Assembly: GCF_027460065.1 (NCBI RefSeq)
Contig: NZ_JAPYZZ010000015.1
Coordinates: forward strand, 95,049 to 137,234
DNA from: Martinezella rhizogenes
GTDB lineage: Bacteria > Pseudomonadota > Alphaproteobacteria > Rhizobiales > Rhizobiaceae
DNA length: 42,186 nt
Direction of reading: 5' to 3'
The notes under the pieces: model-generated
Database searches by the model: none
The model's input: only the letters and a program-made list of their open reading frames with translations
Told to the model about the DNA's origin: nothing
Program-made: the position numbers and the translations under genes
In this document: positions 16,937-25,608 of the stretch, in pieces
How the letters are laid out: every line of letters begins with the position of its first letter
Numbering within the stretch: position 1 is the first letter of the stretch

Positions 16937-18121
16937 ATGAATGAAAATGCCAGACCGGACAAGACCGGCACTTTGGGCCATCACATGGCCAGCGGCGCCG
17001 CCGCGCCGGTGACAAGGGCGGATCCGCTGGAAACCCCTGCCTTCGCTTCACGCCGCGACGATGCGCGCAGCCAGCAGCCACTCGGCCGCGAAGCGCTTGA
17101 TGTCGTTGTCGCCTGGTCGGTGATCGGCATTTTCCTCATCATGCTGATGGCGGTCATTCACGAATTGTCGCTCATCCTCATCCCGGTGGTGATGGCAATC
17201 GTGGTCGGCATGATCCTCGGCATCGCCGCCGAAAAACTCGGCTCCTACGGCATTCCCGGCTTCGGCGTCGCGCTCATCCTCTCTACGCTCGTGGCGGCGG
17301 TGATGTTCTTCGTGGTCAATTCACTGAGCGAGCCGCTTTCTCTGCTCGCTTCGGAAGGGCCGGCGCTGGTGGAGCGCAGCATCGACCGCTTCCTGCCCTA
17401 TCTTCAAAGTCTCAGATGGCTGAATATCTCGGCAGCCAGTTTCAGCATGGGATCCATGTCGATGGAATCGCTGATTTCGCGCAGCGGCGAGATCATTTCC
17501 GTGCTCGGTTCCAACATCACCCCCGCCGTCATTCAGGGGCTAATCTTCCTCGCCGCATTGCTGATGTTTCTCTACAGCCGCTTAAGGCTGCGCAAGGCGA
17601 TCATCATGGCCTTTCCGGCCCGCCACCAGCGGCTCAGAACCATCCGTATCATCGGCTCGGTGGAAGAAGTGCTCGGTACCTATTTCGCCACGGCGGCGCT
17701 GATCTATGCCGGGCTTGGCGTGACGATGGTGATCATCGCCTATTTCGGCGGGCTCGCCATGCCGCTTCTGTGGGGGCTGTTCGCCTTCCTCTCCAGCTTC
17801 GTGCCGTTTCTCGGCATCACCGCCATGACGATATCGCTGACGGTGGCCGGCATCATCACCCATGACAACATGATTCTGGCGCTCATGCCGGCGGCGATCT
17901 TCTTCACCATTCACCTGCTGATGGAAAACCTCGCCTTTCCGGCTGTCGTGGGCCGCAACATGGAGATCAACCCCTTCCTCGTCTTCGTGATGATCATCTT
18001 CTGGACTTGGATGTGGGGTGCTGCCGGCGCCATGCTGGCACTGCCGCTATCACTGATTGCCATGACGGTGACGCGCGAGCTGTTTCCCTCGCGCCGGGTG
18101 GTGCCGAAACTGCCGGATTAG
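16937..18121 (+). CDS. AI-2E family transporter (UPF0118/TqsA-like permease)
   Basis: 394 residues with a soluble N-terminus of about 45 residues and seven to eight predicted helices, including the pair at the start (VVVAWSVIGIFLIMLMAVIHELSLILIPVVMAIVVGMILG). The family signature near the C-terminus is GNxxxP-like, VVGRNMEINPFLVFVMIIFWTWMWGAAGAMLALPLSLI. Members export varied solutes (AI-2 in E. coli TqsA, Na+ or K+ with protons in others); the substrate here is not readable. Start 16937 is preceded by GGGGGACA; the longer frame from 16820 runs into the previous gene. Its transcript ends at a family A repeat. Confidence 0.88.
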   Translation: MNENARPDKTGTLGHHMASGAAAPVTRADPLETPAFASRRDDARSQQPLGREALDVVVAWSVIGIFLIMLMAVIHELSLILIPVVMAIVVGMILGIAAEKLGSYGIPGFGVALILSTLVAAVMFFVVNSLSEPLSLLASEGPALVERSIDRFLPYLQSLRWLNISAASFSMGSMSMESLISRSGEIISVLGSNITPAVIQGLIFLAALLMFLYSRLRLRKAIIMAFPARHQRLRTIRIIGSVEEVLGTYFATAALIYAGLGVTMVIIAYFGGLAMPLLWGLFAFLSSFVPFLGITAMTISLTVAGIITHDNMILALMPAAIFFTIHLLMENLAFPAVVGRNMEINPFLVFVMIIFWTWMWGAAGAMLALPLSLIAMTVTRELFPSRRVVPKLPD

Positions 18122-18418
18122 ACGCCGGGGTTCCGGGCGGAAGTGCTGAACTGCTCCGGGTGGGAGCGTTCAAGGGACGTCCGTTGACGTGGGTGTGTGG
18201 GGTTTACCCCCCTCTGCCCTGCCGGGCATCTCCCCCTCAAGGGGGGAGATCGACTCGCGGATAAGTCTCGCCCGTCTCGACATTTGCGAATGAAGTGGTG
18301 GTGGCGCCTCCTGCCGATCTCCCCCCTTGAGGGGGAGATGTCCGGCAGGGCAGAGGGGGGTAAGCCCCACGCGCCCGCCGTCTACGGACAACCTCCTGAA
18401 AGCCAACAACCAGGCCGC
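18122..18418. other. Convergent intergenic region occupied by a family A repeat
   Basis: About 300 bases between the convergent permease gene and ada. Half of it is the repeat; nothing else is recognisable. Confidence 0.5.
18206..18361. repeat. RIME-like palindromic intergenic repeat, family A copy 2
   Basis: Arms at 18206-18251 and 18316-18361 match those of 18-173 with a single change (CCCGG to TCCGG) in the right arm. The central spacer differs almost entirely from the other copies, so only the arms are conserved. Lies between convergent genes. Confidence 0.85.
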
Positions 18419-19510
18419 TCAGGAAGCAAGCGGCATTCCCTGCGCCTCCCCCTGCGCGCTCGCCATGCGGCGCTCGTGCTCGATCAGCCATTTCTTCCGC
18501 CACAGACCGCCGCCATACCCCGTCAGGCTGCCATCCGCCCCCAGCACCCGGTGGCAGGGCACGACAATCGCAATCTGGTTGGCGCCATTGGCGCGGGCCA
18601 CGGCGCGGACGGCGGAGGACCTGTCCATGCTGGTTGCAAGTGAAGAATAGCTGACGATCTCTCCCACCGGGATTTCCCGCAGGTTGCGCCAGACATCGCG
18701 CTCGAAGGGCGTGCCGTGGCCGGCAAGCCGCGTTTCGAAACCGGCCGAGTTGCCGGCGAAATAGGCGGCAAGTTCCGCGGCGATCTGGCCGGTGACCGCG
18801 GTGCGGCCCAGCACCATATCCGCACCGGTTCGCGTTTTCAGCCGCTTCAGCTCGGCCGGAAGGGCCGGCCGGTCCGCGAATTCGAGAAGATGTAGGGCGT
18901 GATCGTCGGCAACGACCAGCATCGGGCCGATCGGCGTATCGATCCAGTCGCCCTTCAGGAAACCCCTGCCCTTCATGGCGGCGGGCGAGGAGCCGAAGAA
19001 CTGGTTGATCGCCGAGCGAAAGCCGCTGCCGGATTCATAACCGGCATCAATCTGCGCGCCGATCACCGCCTCTCCTGAGGCAAGGCTTTCCGCCGCATCC
19101 CCCACCCGCCGCAGCCGGGCGATTTCCAGAAAGCTCATGCCGAAACGGCGCTTGAAGGTGCGCCGCACGGTGGAGGGATCATGGCCGAGCGCCATCACAT
19201 CCTCCTCACGCCAGCGCCGCGCCGGTTCGTTTTCCAGCGCGGTCAGAAGCGCGGTGACGGTTTCGTCGGCCGTGCCATAAGACAGCATCGGCTTGCAGCG
19301 CTTGCAGGGGCGAAAACCCGCCTCCAGGCACTCGGCGATGGTCTCGCGGAACCGGCAGTTCTCGATCTTCGGCTTTCTCGCCGTGCAGGTGAAGCGGCAG
19401 AAAATCTTCGTGGACGTCACGCAGACATAGGCCACGCCTTCATAGGCGGGGTCCTTGTTCACAAGGGCGGAATAGAGGGTTTCGGTGTCGGGGCGTTTGA
19501 ACAGCATCAT
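18419..19510 (-). CDS. ada: Ada: methyl-sensing activator and O6-methylguanine-DNA methyltransferase
   Basis: 363 residues with the full E. coli Ada order. The N-terminal zinc module has Cys38, Cys42, Cys69 and Cys72 (the same numbers as E. coli; Cys38 takes methyl from phosphotriesters). An AraC-type HTH (about 85-180) follows. The methyltransferase domain has its active cysteine, Cys319, in IVVPCHRVLGADG and the family's RANGANQI. Methylated Cys38 turns Ada into an activator of the adaptive response to alkylation. No alkA or alkB lies beside it. Start taken at 19510; MLFKRPD one codon later is equally possible. Confidence 0.96.
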   Translation of the reverse strand: MMLFKRPDTETLYSALVNKDPAYEGVAYVCVTSTKIFCRFTCTARKPKIENCRFRETIAECLEAGFRPCKRCKPMLSYGTADETVTALLTALENEPARRWREEDVMALGHDPSTVRRTFKRRFGMSFLEIARLRRVGDAAESLASGEAVIGAQIDAGYESGSGFRSAINQFFGSSPAAMKGRGFLKGDWIDTPIGPMLVVADDHALHLLEFADRPALPAELKRLKTRTGADMVLGRTAVTGQIAAELAAYFAGNSAGFETRLAGHGTPFERDVWRNLREIPVGEIVSYSSLATSMDRSSAVRAVARANGANQIAIVVPCHRVLGADGSLTGYGGGLWRKKWLIEHERRMASAQGEAQGMPLAS

Positions 19511-19634
19511 GGGAGGATGCTAGCGCAAATTCGAGCGGCATGCCGCCGAAAAACGGGCGTGGATGTGGGGGATGTATCTTCGTCTGCCAGCTTAGCTCAC
19601 CGCTGTTTCCAGTGAAGCGAGCGGGTGCGGCCTA

Positions 19635-19761
19635 TTTCTTCTCCCCGCCGGGGAGAAGGTGGCGCGCAGCGCCGGATGAGGGGGCTACGGTAGAGATATT
19701 CGGCAACGTTGCCCCCTCATCTGACCCTTCGGGCCATCTTCTCCCCGGCGGGGAGAAGAAA
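19635..19761. repeat. RIME1-like palindromic repeat, family B copy
   Basis: Same terminal palindromes as at 13163 and 14763, with interior GATGAGGGGGC / GCCCCCTCATCTGACC. It lies between the start of ada and the end of the deacetylase-like gene (both minus strand), 20 bases after the latter's stop codon. Confidence 0.85.
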
Positions 19762-19781
19762 TACGCGGCAAGGTCCCAGTT

Positions 19782-20528
19782 TCAGTTCCCCGGCGGCGCG
19801 AAGGACGGGTCGTCCAGCCGGGCGAAGATGACACCCCGTGCCTTCAGCGCCAGAAGGCCCTTCACCACGCCTTCGCCCGCCTCATGGGTGGGCTGGTTGA
19901 TGTGGGAGATGATGACATCGCCATTCTTGGCGGCAGCGATGTGTTTTGCCGTCATGGCCGCGCCCAGCAGCGAGCCGCCATCGCCATTGACGGAATAACC
20001 CGCCACCCGCATGCCGAGGCGATTGATGGTGGCCATGGAGGAATTCGTATATTTGGCCGTCGCACCACGGAACCATTGCGGCTGGAGACCGGTGGCCGCG
20101 ACGATCGCCTGACGACCGCCCTCCACCTCCTGCTCGACCGCCGCTTCAGAACCGGCGGCGGCAATGCCATAGATGGAGACGGGCTTATCCACCGCCGGCA
20201 CATGGTTTTCGCCGTGGTTTTCGATCTCGAACAGATCGGGATGCGCCATGAGCACGGCGAGCGCCTCGCCATTGTGCTTCAGCCAGCGGGCGGTGACGAA
20301 GATCGTCGCAGGAATGCGCTCGCGCACCAGCGTATCGAGGATGCGGTGGTCGGTCTTGCCCATGCAGGCATCGAGCGTCATCGCCACCCGCACCTTGCCA
20401 TCATGCTGCGGCGCCATTTTCAGCGACGGCTCGACAAGACCGTTCCCCGCAAAGGCGGCGGAGGCGGCAGAGGCAAACAGGGCAGAAAGCAGGAGGCGAC
20501 GCATCATTTTCATTTTCCGCAGTGTCAT
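19782..20528 (-). CDS. Secreted polysaccharide deacetylase (NodB-fold)-like protein
   Basis: 248 residues with an N-terminal signal peptide (MRRLLLSALFASAASAAFA, cleavage about residue 27). NodB-homology motifs are present but altered. Motif 1 is MTLDACMGKTD instead of TFDDG, so the first Asp remains while the second, a metal ligand in classical enzymes, is Ala. Motif 2 is ENHGENH (two His), motif 3 is WFRGATAKY and the last motif is DVIISHINQPTH. Classical members remove acetyl groups from chitin, peptidoglycan or exopolysaccharide in a metal-dependent manner. Periplasmic location is predicted. Start codon uncertain (20528, 20513, 20507 or 20504). Confidence 0.82.
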   Translation of the reverse strand: MTLRKMKMMRRLLLSALFASAASAAFAGNGLVEPSLKMAPQHDGKVRVAMTLDACMGKTDHRILDTLVRERIPATIFVTARWLKHNGEALAVLMAHPDLFEIENHGENHVPAVDKPVSIYGIAAAGSEAAVEQEVEGGRQAIVAATGLQPQWFRGATAKYTNSSMATINRLGMRVAGYSVNGDGGSLLGAAMTAKHIAAAKNGDVIISHINQPTHEAGEGVVKGLLALKARGVIFARLDDPSFAPPGN

Positions 20529-20569
20529 GCAGTGTATTCCCGTGGCAATCCGCCCGCAAAGCGCCCGAA

Positions 20570-21478
20570 TTATGGCGCGGTTTCCAGCACGGACAGTGCC
20601 TCCAGCGCCTCTTCCACCCGCTGGCGCTCCGCGCTGGTGAGCGGCAGGATCGGCCGGGGCGGTTCGCTGACGGTCAGCGACAGGATGTTGGCGGCGGCAT
20701 AGATCACGCGGATGCTGCCTAATTCCCTAAACAGCGCCCAGAGCGGCTGGAAGGCCGCATCAATGCTTTTGACCTCTTCCGCATTACCCCCTTGAGCGGC
20801 CCGCATCAGCCGCAGGGCCGGAACCGGCAGCAGGCCGGCAACCACGCTATACCAGGTGTCGCCACCGGCGAGCGTGGCTTCGGCGCAGCCCCAGTCACCG
20901 CTGTAGCCAATGGCGAAATCGTCCGACAGCTTGGGCTTGAGCCGCGCAAGCTCACCGGCATAGTCGGAATCGGCAGGCAACGGCATCTTGATGGCGCGGA
21001 TATTCGGGATATAGGCGAGCCGTACCAGAAGCTCGTCGCTGAAGGTAAAGCGGGTGGTCGTCGGGTTATTGTAGATGGCGAGCGGCAGGGCCGTCGCGCC
21101 GGCCACGGCGGCGAAATGGTGATAGGCCTCTTCCTGCGTCAGCGGCGTGTAGGATACGGGCGCGAGCAGCAGCGCATCAGCACCGGCGGCTTCGGCGTCC
21201 TTTGCCAGCGCCACGGCCTCATCGGTGCGCAATGCACCGACGCCTGCCATCAATGTGCGCCTGCCCTTGAGGATGGCTGCGGCTGCCTCGATGGCGCGGC
21301 GCCTCTCTTCGCGCGTGAGAAACATATAGATGCCGGTGCTGCCGAGAATGCCGACAGAATCGACCGCCGCCGCATCCAGCCGCGCGATCAGGGCGGAGAA
21401 GGTCTCGACATCGACCCGCCCAGCCTCGTCCGCCGGCGTAATCGGAAAAGCCGAAAGCCCCTTGAATCGTGTCGCCAT
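20570..21478 (-). CDS. Dihydrodipicolinate synthase-like aldolase (DapA/NAL family)
   Basis: 302 residues of the DapA fold. Schiff-base Lys164 lies in NIRAIKMPLP, Tyr136 in LAIYNNPTTTRF, and the substrate-carboxylate loop GILGSTGIYMFLTREER replaces the GTTGE of true DapA. That change and the lack of lysine genes nearby argue for a pyruvate-dependent aldolase or dehydratase of unknown substrate (as in N-acetylneuraminate lyase, KDG or hydroxyproline pathways), not lysine synthesis. ATG 21478 has GAGGGAGA at good spacing; the frame from 21505 is not preferred. Lies 41 bases upstream of the deacetylase-like gene on the same strand. Confidence 0.87.
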   Translation of the reverse strand: MATRFKGLSAFPITPADEAGRVDVETFSALIARLDAAAVDSVGILGSTGIYMFLTREERRRAIEAAAAILKGRRTLMAGVGALRTDEAVALAKDAEAAGADALLLAPVSYTPLTQEEAYHHFAAVAGATALPLAIYNNPTTTRFTFSDELLVRLAYIPNIRAIKMPLPADSDYAGELARLKPKLSDDFAIGYSGDWGCAEATLAGGDTWYSVVAGLLPVPALRLMRAAQGGNAEEVKSIDAAFQPLWALFRELGSIRVIYAAANILSLTVSEPPRPILPLTSAERQRVEEALEALSVLETAP

Positions 21479-21581
21479 GTCCGTCTCCCTCGCTTTGATC
21501 GGCAAGAGGGTTACAGAGCCGCTGGCGGGGCGGCAAGAAAAGCGGGGCTAAACTTCCTCGGCACACCGAAAATTTCGGCGG

Positions 21582-21983
21582 TCAGTCATAAAGATACAAC
21601 TTCTTCCACTGCTCTTCGGGAATCTTGTCGCCGACGCGGTAATCGAAAGACTGGATGGAGAGGCTGTCGCTCTTGAGCTGGCACTTGTATTTGAGCCTGT
21701 ACCATTCGCCCGAACTTCTGAAGACCGCGCCCGGCGCCTTGATGGAGTTCTTGCCCACTTCCGGATCACCGAACGTGTAGGCGATGACCTTGTCCGGCCG
21801 CATGCCCTTCTGCTCGGTTGCTATCCTCTCCATCGCCTCGATATCGCAACGCTGCTCCAGCCGTTCCTCGGGGGCGAGCACGTTCAGCTCCCGCATGACG
21901 CTGGCGTCTATCGCGAAAGCGGGCGTGAAAGCCTGCAAGGCAAGGAAAAAGGCAGAAAGGGCAGCGGGAAGAAACGTTCGCAT
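21582..21983 (-). CDS. Secreted DUF930 family protein
   Basis: 133 residues: signal peptide MRTFLPAALSAFFLALQAFTPAFA, then LNVLAPEERLEQRCDIEAMERI and VIAYTFGDPEVGKNSIKAPGAVFRSSGEWYRLKYKCQL, the hallmark sequence of DUF930 proteins of Rhizobiales. The two cysteines (in EQRCD and KYKCQ) may form a disulfide in the periplasm. Function unknown. Not obviously in an operon; about 100 bases separate it from the start of the DapA-like gene. Confidence 0.82.
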   Translation of the reverse strand: MRTFLPAALSAFFLALQAFTPAFAIDASVMRELNVLAPEERLEQRCDIEAMERIATEQKGMRPDKVIAYTFGDPEVGKNSIKAPGAVFRSSGEWYRLKYKCQLKSDSLSIQSFDYRVGDKIPEEQWKKLYLYD

Positions 21984-22301
21984 GGGATCCTGTCAGTTTT
22001 TTCGTTTGTTCTTGTGGGCGTGCGGCGCGCCGGTGGGTGACACGCATCATCGCCGATTTGCCGGATATTGCCAAAATGTGATCGAAAGCCGACGAAATTG
22101 TGCCCGAGCCTCATTTCACCTGTGGAGATTTGAAACTTGATCGGGCGGAAGATGAACAGCAGCAGGGTGATTTTTTAACGTCTACAGCACCGAAAAGCCG
22201 AATCATCTTGCCATCTTGCGGATTTCATATAATAACTTGAAATATAAACCCAACTTAATTGAACAATTAAAATTCCAACTAATATTATATTTCGGTACAT
22301 T
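21984..22301. other. Divergent intergenic region turning AT-rich
   Basis: 318 bases between the DUF930 and lipoprotein genes. The left half has normal GC content; from about 22180 to the lipoprotein start it is strongly AT-rich and holds that gene's promoter. The composition change marks one edge of a likely foreign segment. Confidence 0.5.
22259..22288 (+). promoter_or_regulatory. Sigma70-type promoter of the lipoprotein gene
   Basis: TTGAAC (22259-22264), 17 or 18 bases, then ATATTA/TATTAT (22282-22288). Transcription would begin about 8 bases before the ATG, leaving almost no leader, which fits the lack of a Shine-Dalgarno sequence. Confidence 0.45.
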
Positions 22302-22871
22302 ATGAAAAATATAGCTATTAATTTCACACTTATTGCAATTTTGCTTTCCAGTTGCACCCAAACAGATAAAGAGAACGCTAAATACCGGCTTTCAAAAACT
22401 TTTGCCAATGTACTTCTGGGTGCGGACGTCGCCACGCAGGTTTGGGCAGCTGACGCTGAATACAAAGCCCTCAATCTCAACAAAGCCTATGTGAAGGCCA
22501 CCGCGACAAGCCACCCCATTTCCCATCGACCAGCCGATAAAGCATTCGGAAAATTGGCCGACTACGTTGTGGAGTTGAGGGACATCGAGCAAAGGCCGGA
22601 TATTGGCGACGTGAAACAGGCTGGGCTGACCAAGCAGGTCAATATGTATCTCAATGCCAAACGGCCATGCTCGAGTTTGCACGTTTTCGTAAAACTATTT
22701 GATGAACCCGTTCCGCTCTACGATCCTGCTACAAAACGGGCGGGTATTCTGATCAAGTGCATGACTGCTGGACAAATCAAACCGGAACATTGGCTAATGC
22801 CCATCGATGTACGAAGTTCGGAATATGGGCCTAAGCTGGGCATTGGCCACATCGCAAGAGAAAAGGACTAG
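22302..22871 (+). CDS. Hypothetical AT-rich lipoprotein
   Basis: 189 residues with a lipoprotein signal peptide, MKNIAINFTLIAILLSSC; lipobox Cys18 is followed by TQTD, so outer-membrane sorting is likely. The mature part is rich in Lys, has four further cysteines-poor stretches and no domain I recognise. Codon use differs from its neighbours (many AAA, AAT, ATT and TTT codons, notably in the first 40 codons), and upstream DNA is AT-rich, both suggesting horizontal gain. It has its own promoter and stands alone between DUF930 and the oligopeptidase gene. A role as an entry-exclusion or phage-exclusion lipoprotein is imaginable but not supported. Confidence 0.7.
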   Translation: MKNIAINFTLIAILLSSCTQTDKENAKYRLSKTFANVLLGADVATQVWAADAEYKALNLNKAYVKATATSHPISHRPADKAFGKLADYVVELRDIEQRPDIGDVKQAGLTKQVNMYLNAKRPCSSLHVFVKLFDEPVPLYDPATKRAGILIKCMTAGQIKPEHWLMPIDVRSSEYGPKLGIGHIAREKD

Positions 22872-23013
22872 CATAGTCGTCCTTGACGTGTGGGCGCAGA
22901 ATCCGAATTCCGGCAAGTCCCGATCGAAGGGTGAGGCGGCGCGCAAAAAGATGCTAGGGTCGATCCCAACGAATCTTTCCTAGCGCCGTTCATCATACGA
23001 AAGCGAGTTTCCC

Positions 23014-25113
23014 TTGCCTATTTTCAAGAACCTGCCCGCCGCTCCGACCGCCGAAAAACGGCCCGTTCAGGACACGCATCACGGCATTACCCGCACCGAC
23101 GATTATGCATGGTTCCGGGCCGATAACTGGCAGGCCATGTTCAAGGACCCCACCCTGCTCGACCCGGCCATCCGCGCCCATCTGGAAGCGGAGAACGCCT
23201 ATATGGAAGCGGCCATGGGTGATACTAAGGCGCTTCAGGAGAAGCTGTTCGAGGAAATGAAGGGCCGCATCAAGCAGGATGATTCCTCCGTGCCGGTCAA
23301 TGACGGGCCTTACGCCTATGGCACGCTGTTCGTGACCGGCGGCGAGCAGCCGCATTATTTCCGCACCCCGCGTGATGGCGGCGAAAAACATGTGCTGCTG
23401 GATGGCGACAAGGAAGCGCAAGGCAAGGATTATTTCCGGCTTGCCGGCCTCGACCAGTCTTCCGACCATAGCCACGGCATCTGGGGTTATGACGACAAGG
23501 GCTCGGAATATTTCACGCTGCGCATCCGCAACCTCGAAACCGGCGAAGATCTTGCCGATGTCGTGGAAAACACCGGCGGCGGCGGGGCCTGGGCGCCTGA
23601 TGGCAAGAGCTTCTTTTATACGCTGCAGGACGAGAACCACCGCCCCTCCAAGGTCTTCCACCATATTATCGGCCAGCCGCAATCGGCGGACCGTCTGGTC
23701 TATGAGGAGAAGGATCCCGGCTTCTTCATGGGTGTTGGCGCGTCGGTTCTCGACGATTTCATCTTCATCGACATTCACGACCATGAGACCAGCGAATATC
23801 GCCTTCTCTCCACCAGCGACCTGACCGCCGAACCTGCCGTGGTGGCGGAGCGCGAGGAAGGCATCGAATATTCGATGTGCGAAGGCGGTGATGTCTTCTA
23901 CATTCTCACCAATGACGGCGACGCCAAGGATTTCCGCATTGTGGAAGCGCCGGTCACGGCGCCCGGCAAAGAAAACTGGAAAGAGATCGTCCCGCATGAG
24001 CCGGGCCGTCTCATTCTTTCCGTCGATGCCTATGCCCGCCACCTGATCTGGCTTGAGCGCCGCGACGGCCTGCCGCGCATCGTCATCCGCGATCGCCGCA
24101 CGGGCGAGGAACATTCCATCGCCTTTGCCGAGGAAGCCTATTCGCTTGGCCTGCATGGCGCGGCGGAATATGACACCGATGTCATCCGCTTCTCCTATTC
24201 CTCGATGACGACGCCGAGCCAGCTGTTCGATTACGACATGGTGACGCGCGAGCGCACGCTTCTGAAGACGCAGGAAGTGCCCTCGGGCCACAATCCTGAT
24301 GATTACATCACCCGCCGCATCATGGCGCCCGCCCATGATGGCGAACTCGTGCCGGTCTCGCTGCTTTACCGCAAGGATGTGGCGCTTGACGGTTCCGCCC
24401 CCTGCCTGCTTTATGGTTATGGCGCTTACGGCATCACCATTCCCGCCTCCTTCTCCACCACCACGCTGTCGCTCGCCGACCGTGGTTTCATCTATGCCAT
24501 CGCCCATATTCGCGGCGGCAAGGACAAGGGTTTCGAATGGTACGAAACCGGCAAGATGGAAGACAAGCAGAACACCTTCAAGGATTTCATCGCCGCTGCC
24601 GATCATCTGGTTCAGGAAGGTTTCACCTCCTATGGGGGCATTATCGCCGAAGGCGGCTCGGCCGGCGGCATGCTGATGGGGGCTGTCGCCAATATGGCGC
24701 CGGAGAAATTCGCCGGCATCATCGCCGCCGTTCCCTTCGTGGACGTGCTGACCACCATGCTCGATGACACTTTGCCGCTGACCCCGCCGGAATGGCCGGA
24801 ATGGGGCAATCCGCTGGAATCGGCCGAGGAATATGGCTGGATCGCCGCCTATAGTCCCTATGACAATGTCAGCGAAAAACCCTATCCGCCGCTGCTGGCA
24901 CTTTCCGGCCTCACCGATCCGCGTGTGACCTATTGGGAGCCGACCAAATGGGTGGCGAAGCTGCGCGAAAAGACGACGGGGGAAGCGCCGATCCTGCTCA
25001 AGACCAACATGGCGGCCGGCCATGGCGGCAAGTCCGGCCGTTTCCAGCGGCTGGAAGAAATCGCCTTCGAATATGCCTTCGCGCTGAAGGTGGCCGGCAA
25101 GGACGCCGTGTGA
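23014..25113 (+). CDS. ptrB: Oligopeptidase B-type serine peptidase (family S9A)
   Basis: 699 residues: an N-terminal seven-bladed propeller and a C-terminal alpha/beta hydrolase. The catalytic triad is Ser549 in AEGGSAGGMLMG, Asp635 in SGLTDPRVTYWEP and His670 in AAGHGGKSGRF. The order and the PVQDTHHGITRTDDYAWFRADNW start match oligopeptidase B, which cuts short peptides after Arg or Lys in the cytoplasm. The start codon is TTG at 23014; the family's N-terminus begins exactly there and no upstream ATG in frame fits. A GC-rich hairpin follows (25130-25154). A long reading frame on the opposite strand is a codon-bias artefact. Confidence 0.92.
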   Translation: MPIFKNLPAAPTAEKRPVQDTHHGITRTDDYAWFRADNWQAMFKDPTLLDPAIRAHLEAENAYMEAAMGDTKALQEKLFEEMKGRIKQDDSSVPVNDGPYAYGTLFVTGGEQPHYFRTPRDGGEKHVLLDGDKEAQGKDYFRLAGLDQSSDHSHGIWGYDDKGSEYFTLRIRNLETGEDLADVVENTGGGGAWAPDGKSFFYTLQDENHRPSKVFHHIIGQPQSADRLVYEEKDPGFFMGVGASVLDDFIFIDIHDHETSEYRLLSTSDLTAEPAVVAEREEGIEYSMCEGGDVFYILTNDGDAKDFRIVEAPVTAPGKENWKEIVPHEPGRLILSVDAYARHLIWLERRDGLPRIVIRDRRTGEEHSIAFAEEAYSLGLHGAAEYDTDVIRFSYSSMTTPSQLFDYDMVTRERTLLKTQEVPSGHNPDDYITRRIMAPAHDGELVPVSLLYRKDVALDGSAPCLLYGYGAYGITIPASFSTTTLSLADRGFIYAIAHIRGGKDKGFEWYETGKMEDKQNTFKDFIAAADHLVQEGFTSYGGIIAEGGSAGGMLMGAVANMAPEKFAGIIAAVPFVDVLTTMLDDTLPLTPPEWPEWGNPLESAEEYGWIAAYSPYDNVSEKPYPPLLALSGLTDPRVTYWEPTKWVAKLREKTTGEAPILLKTNMAAGHGGKSGRFQRLEEIAFEYAFALKVAGKDAV

Positions 25114-25608
25114 GACCTTGATTGCGAAACGGGCGGCGACGGAGCCGCCGCCCGAGCCAAAACAGTATGAAAATACCTTCAAAAAACCTCTTTCTGAATA
25201 TTTTTTTCCACAAAAATGCACCGTTTGCTTTTCTTTAAATTTCACTTTGCTGATACGTGGATTTTTATTTCGTATTACTAAAAACCATAATAGACTTGAG
25301 TGAACCTCAAATATATTTCATGTATTACACCACCTGAAAAAATGTTCCGAAAATCGAACGCATGGCTGCGATGCGCCATTTTGCGTTGCAATATCACTTT
25401 TTGGCCGTATTATGCCGTTCGTTGACATATTCATGCGCCTTTCTGCCGCGTTTCTCGCGGCAATCCTGCAGCACGTCTTGCGGATATTCTTGACGCCGGT
25501 TTTTCGGCTTTTCCATGCGCCATGTCAGTTCGCCCTTGGCAATCCGGGCTTTGCAGTGCTCCCGCTTTGCCAATTGAAAACACTGCATCAGACTTGGGGG
25601 TCTTACAC
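25114..25608. other. Intergenic region upstream of the ABC transporter operon
   Basis: 495 bases. The left part holds the ptrB hairpin; 25180-25380 is AT-rich with many A and T runs; the right part (25394-25588) returns to normal GC and contains overlapping short frames on both strands, none convincing. The operon promoter must lie here, but no clear -35/-10 pair is evident; TTGACA occurs at 25422-25427. Confidence 0.4.
25130..25154 (+). terminator. Hairpin after ptrB
   Basis: Perfect 9-base stem CGGGCGGCG / CGCCGCCCG with a 7-base loop, 17 bases after the stop codon. No T run follows directly, so it may stabilise the 3' end rather than terminate. Confidence 0.5.

Noticed and set aside
13163..19761. 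CRISPR array suspected from repeated GC-rich units
   Set aside because: Copies are kilobases apart, in intergenic sites, palindromic over their full length and without regular spacers or cas genes.
22993..25245. Long reading frame (750 codons) on the minus strand opposite ptrB
   Set aside because: Its translation has no domain and mirrors the codon bias of the oligopeptidase gene, whose catalytic triad and full family layout are clear on the plus strand.
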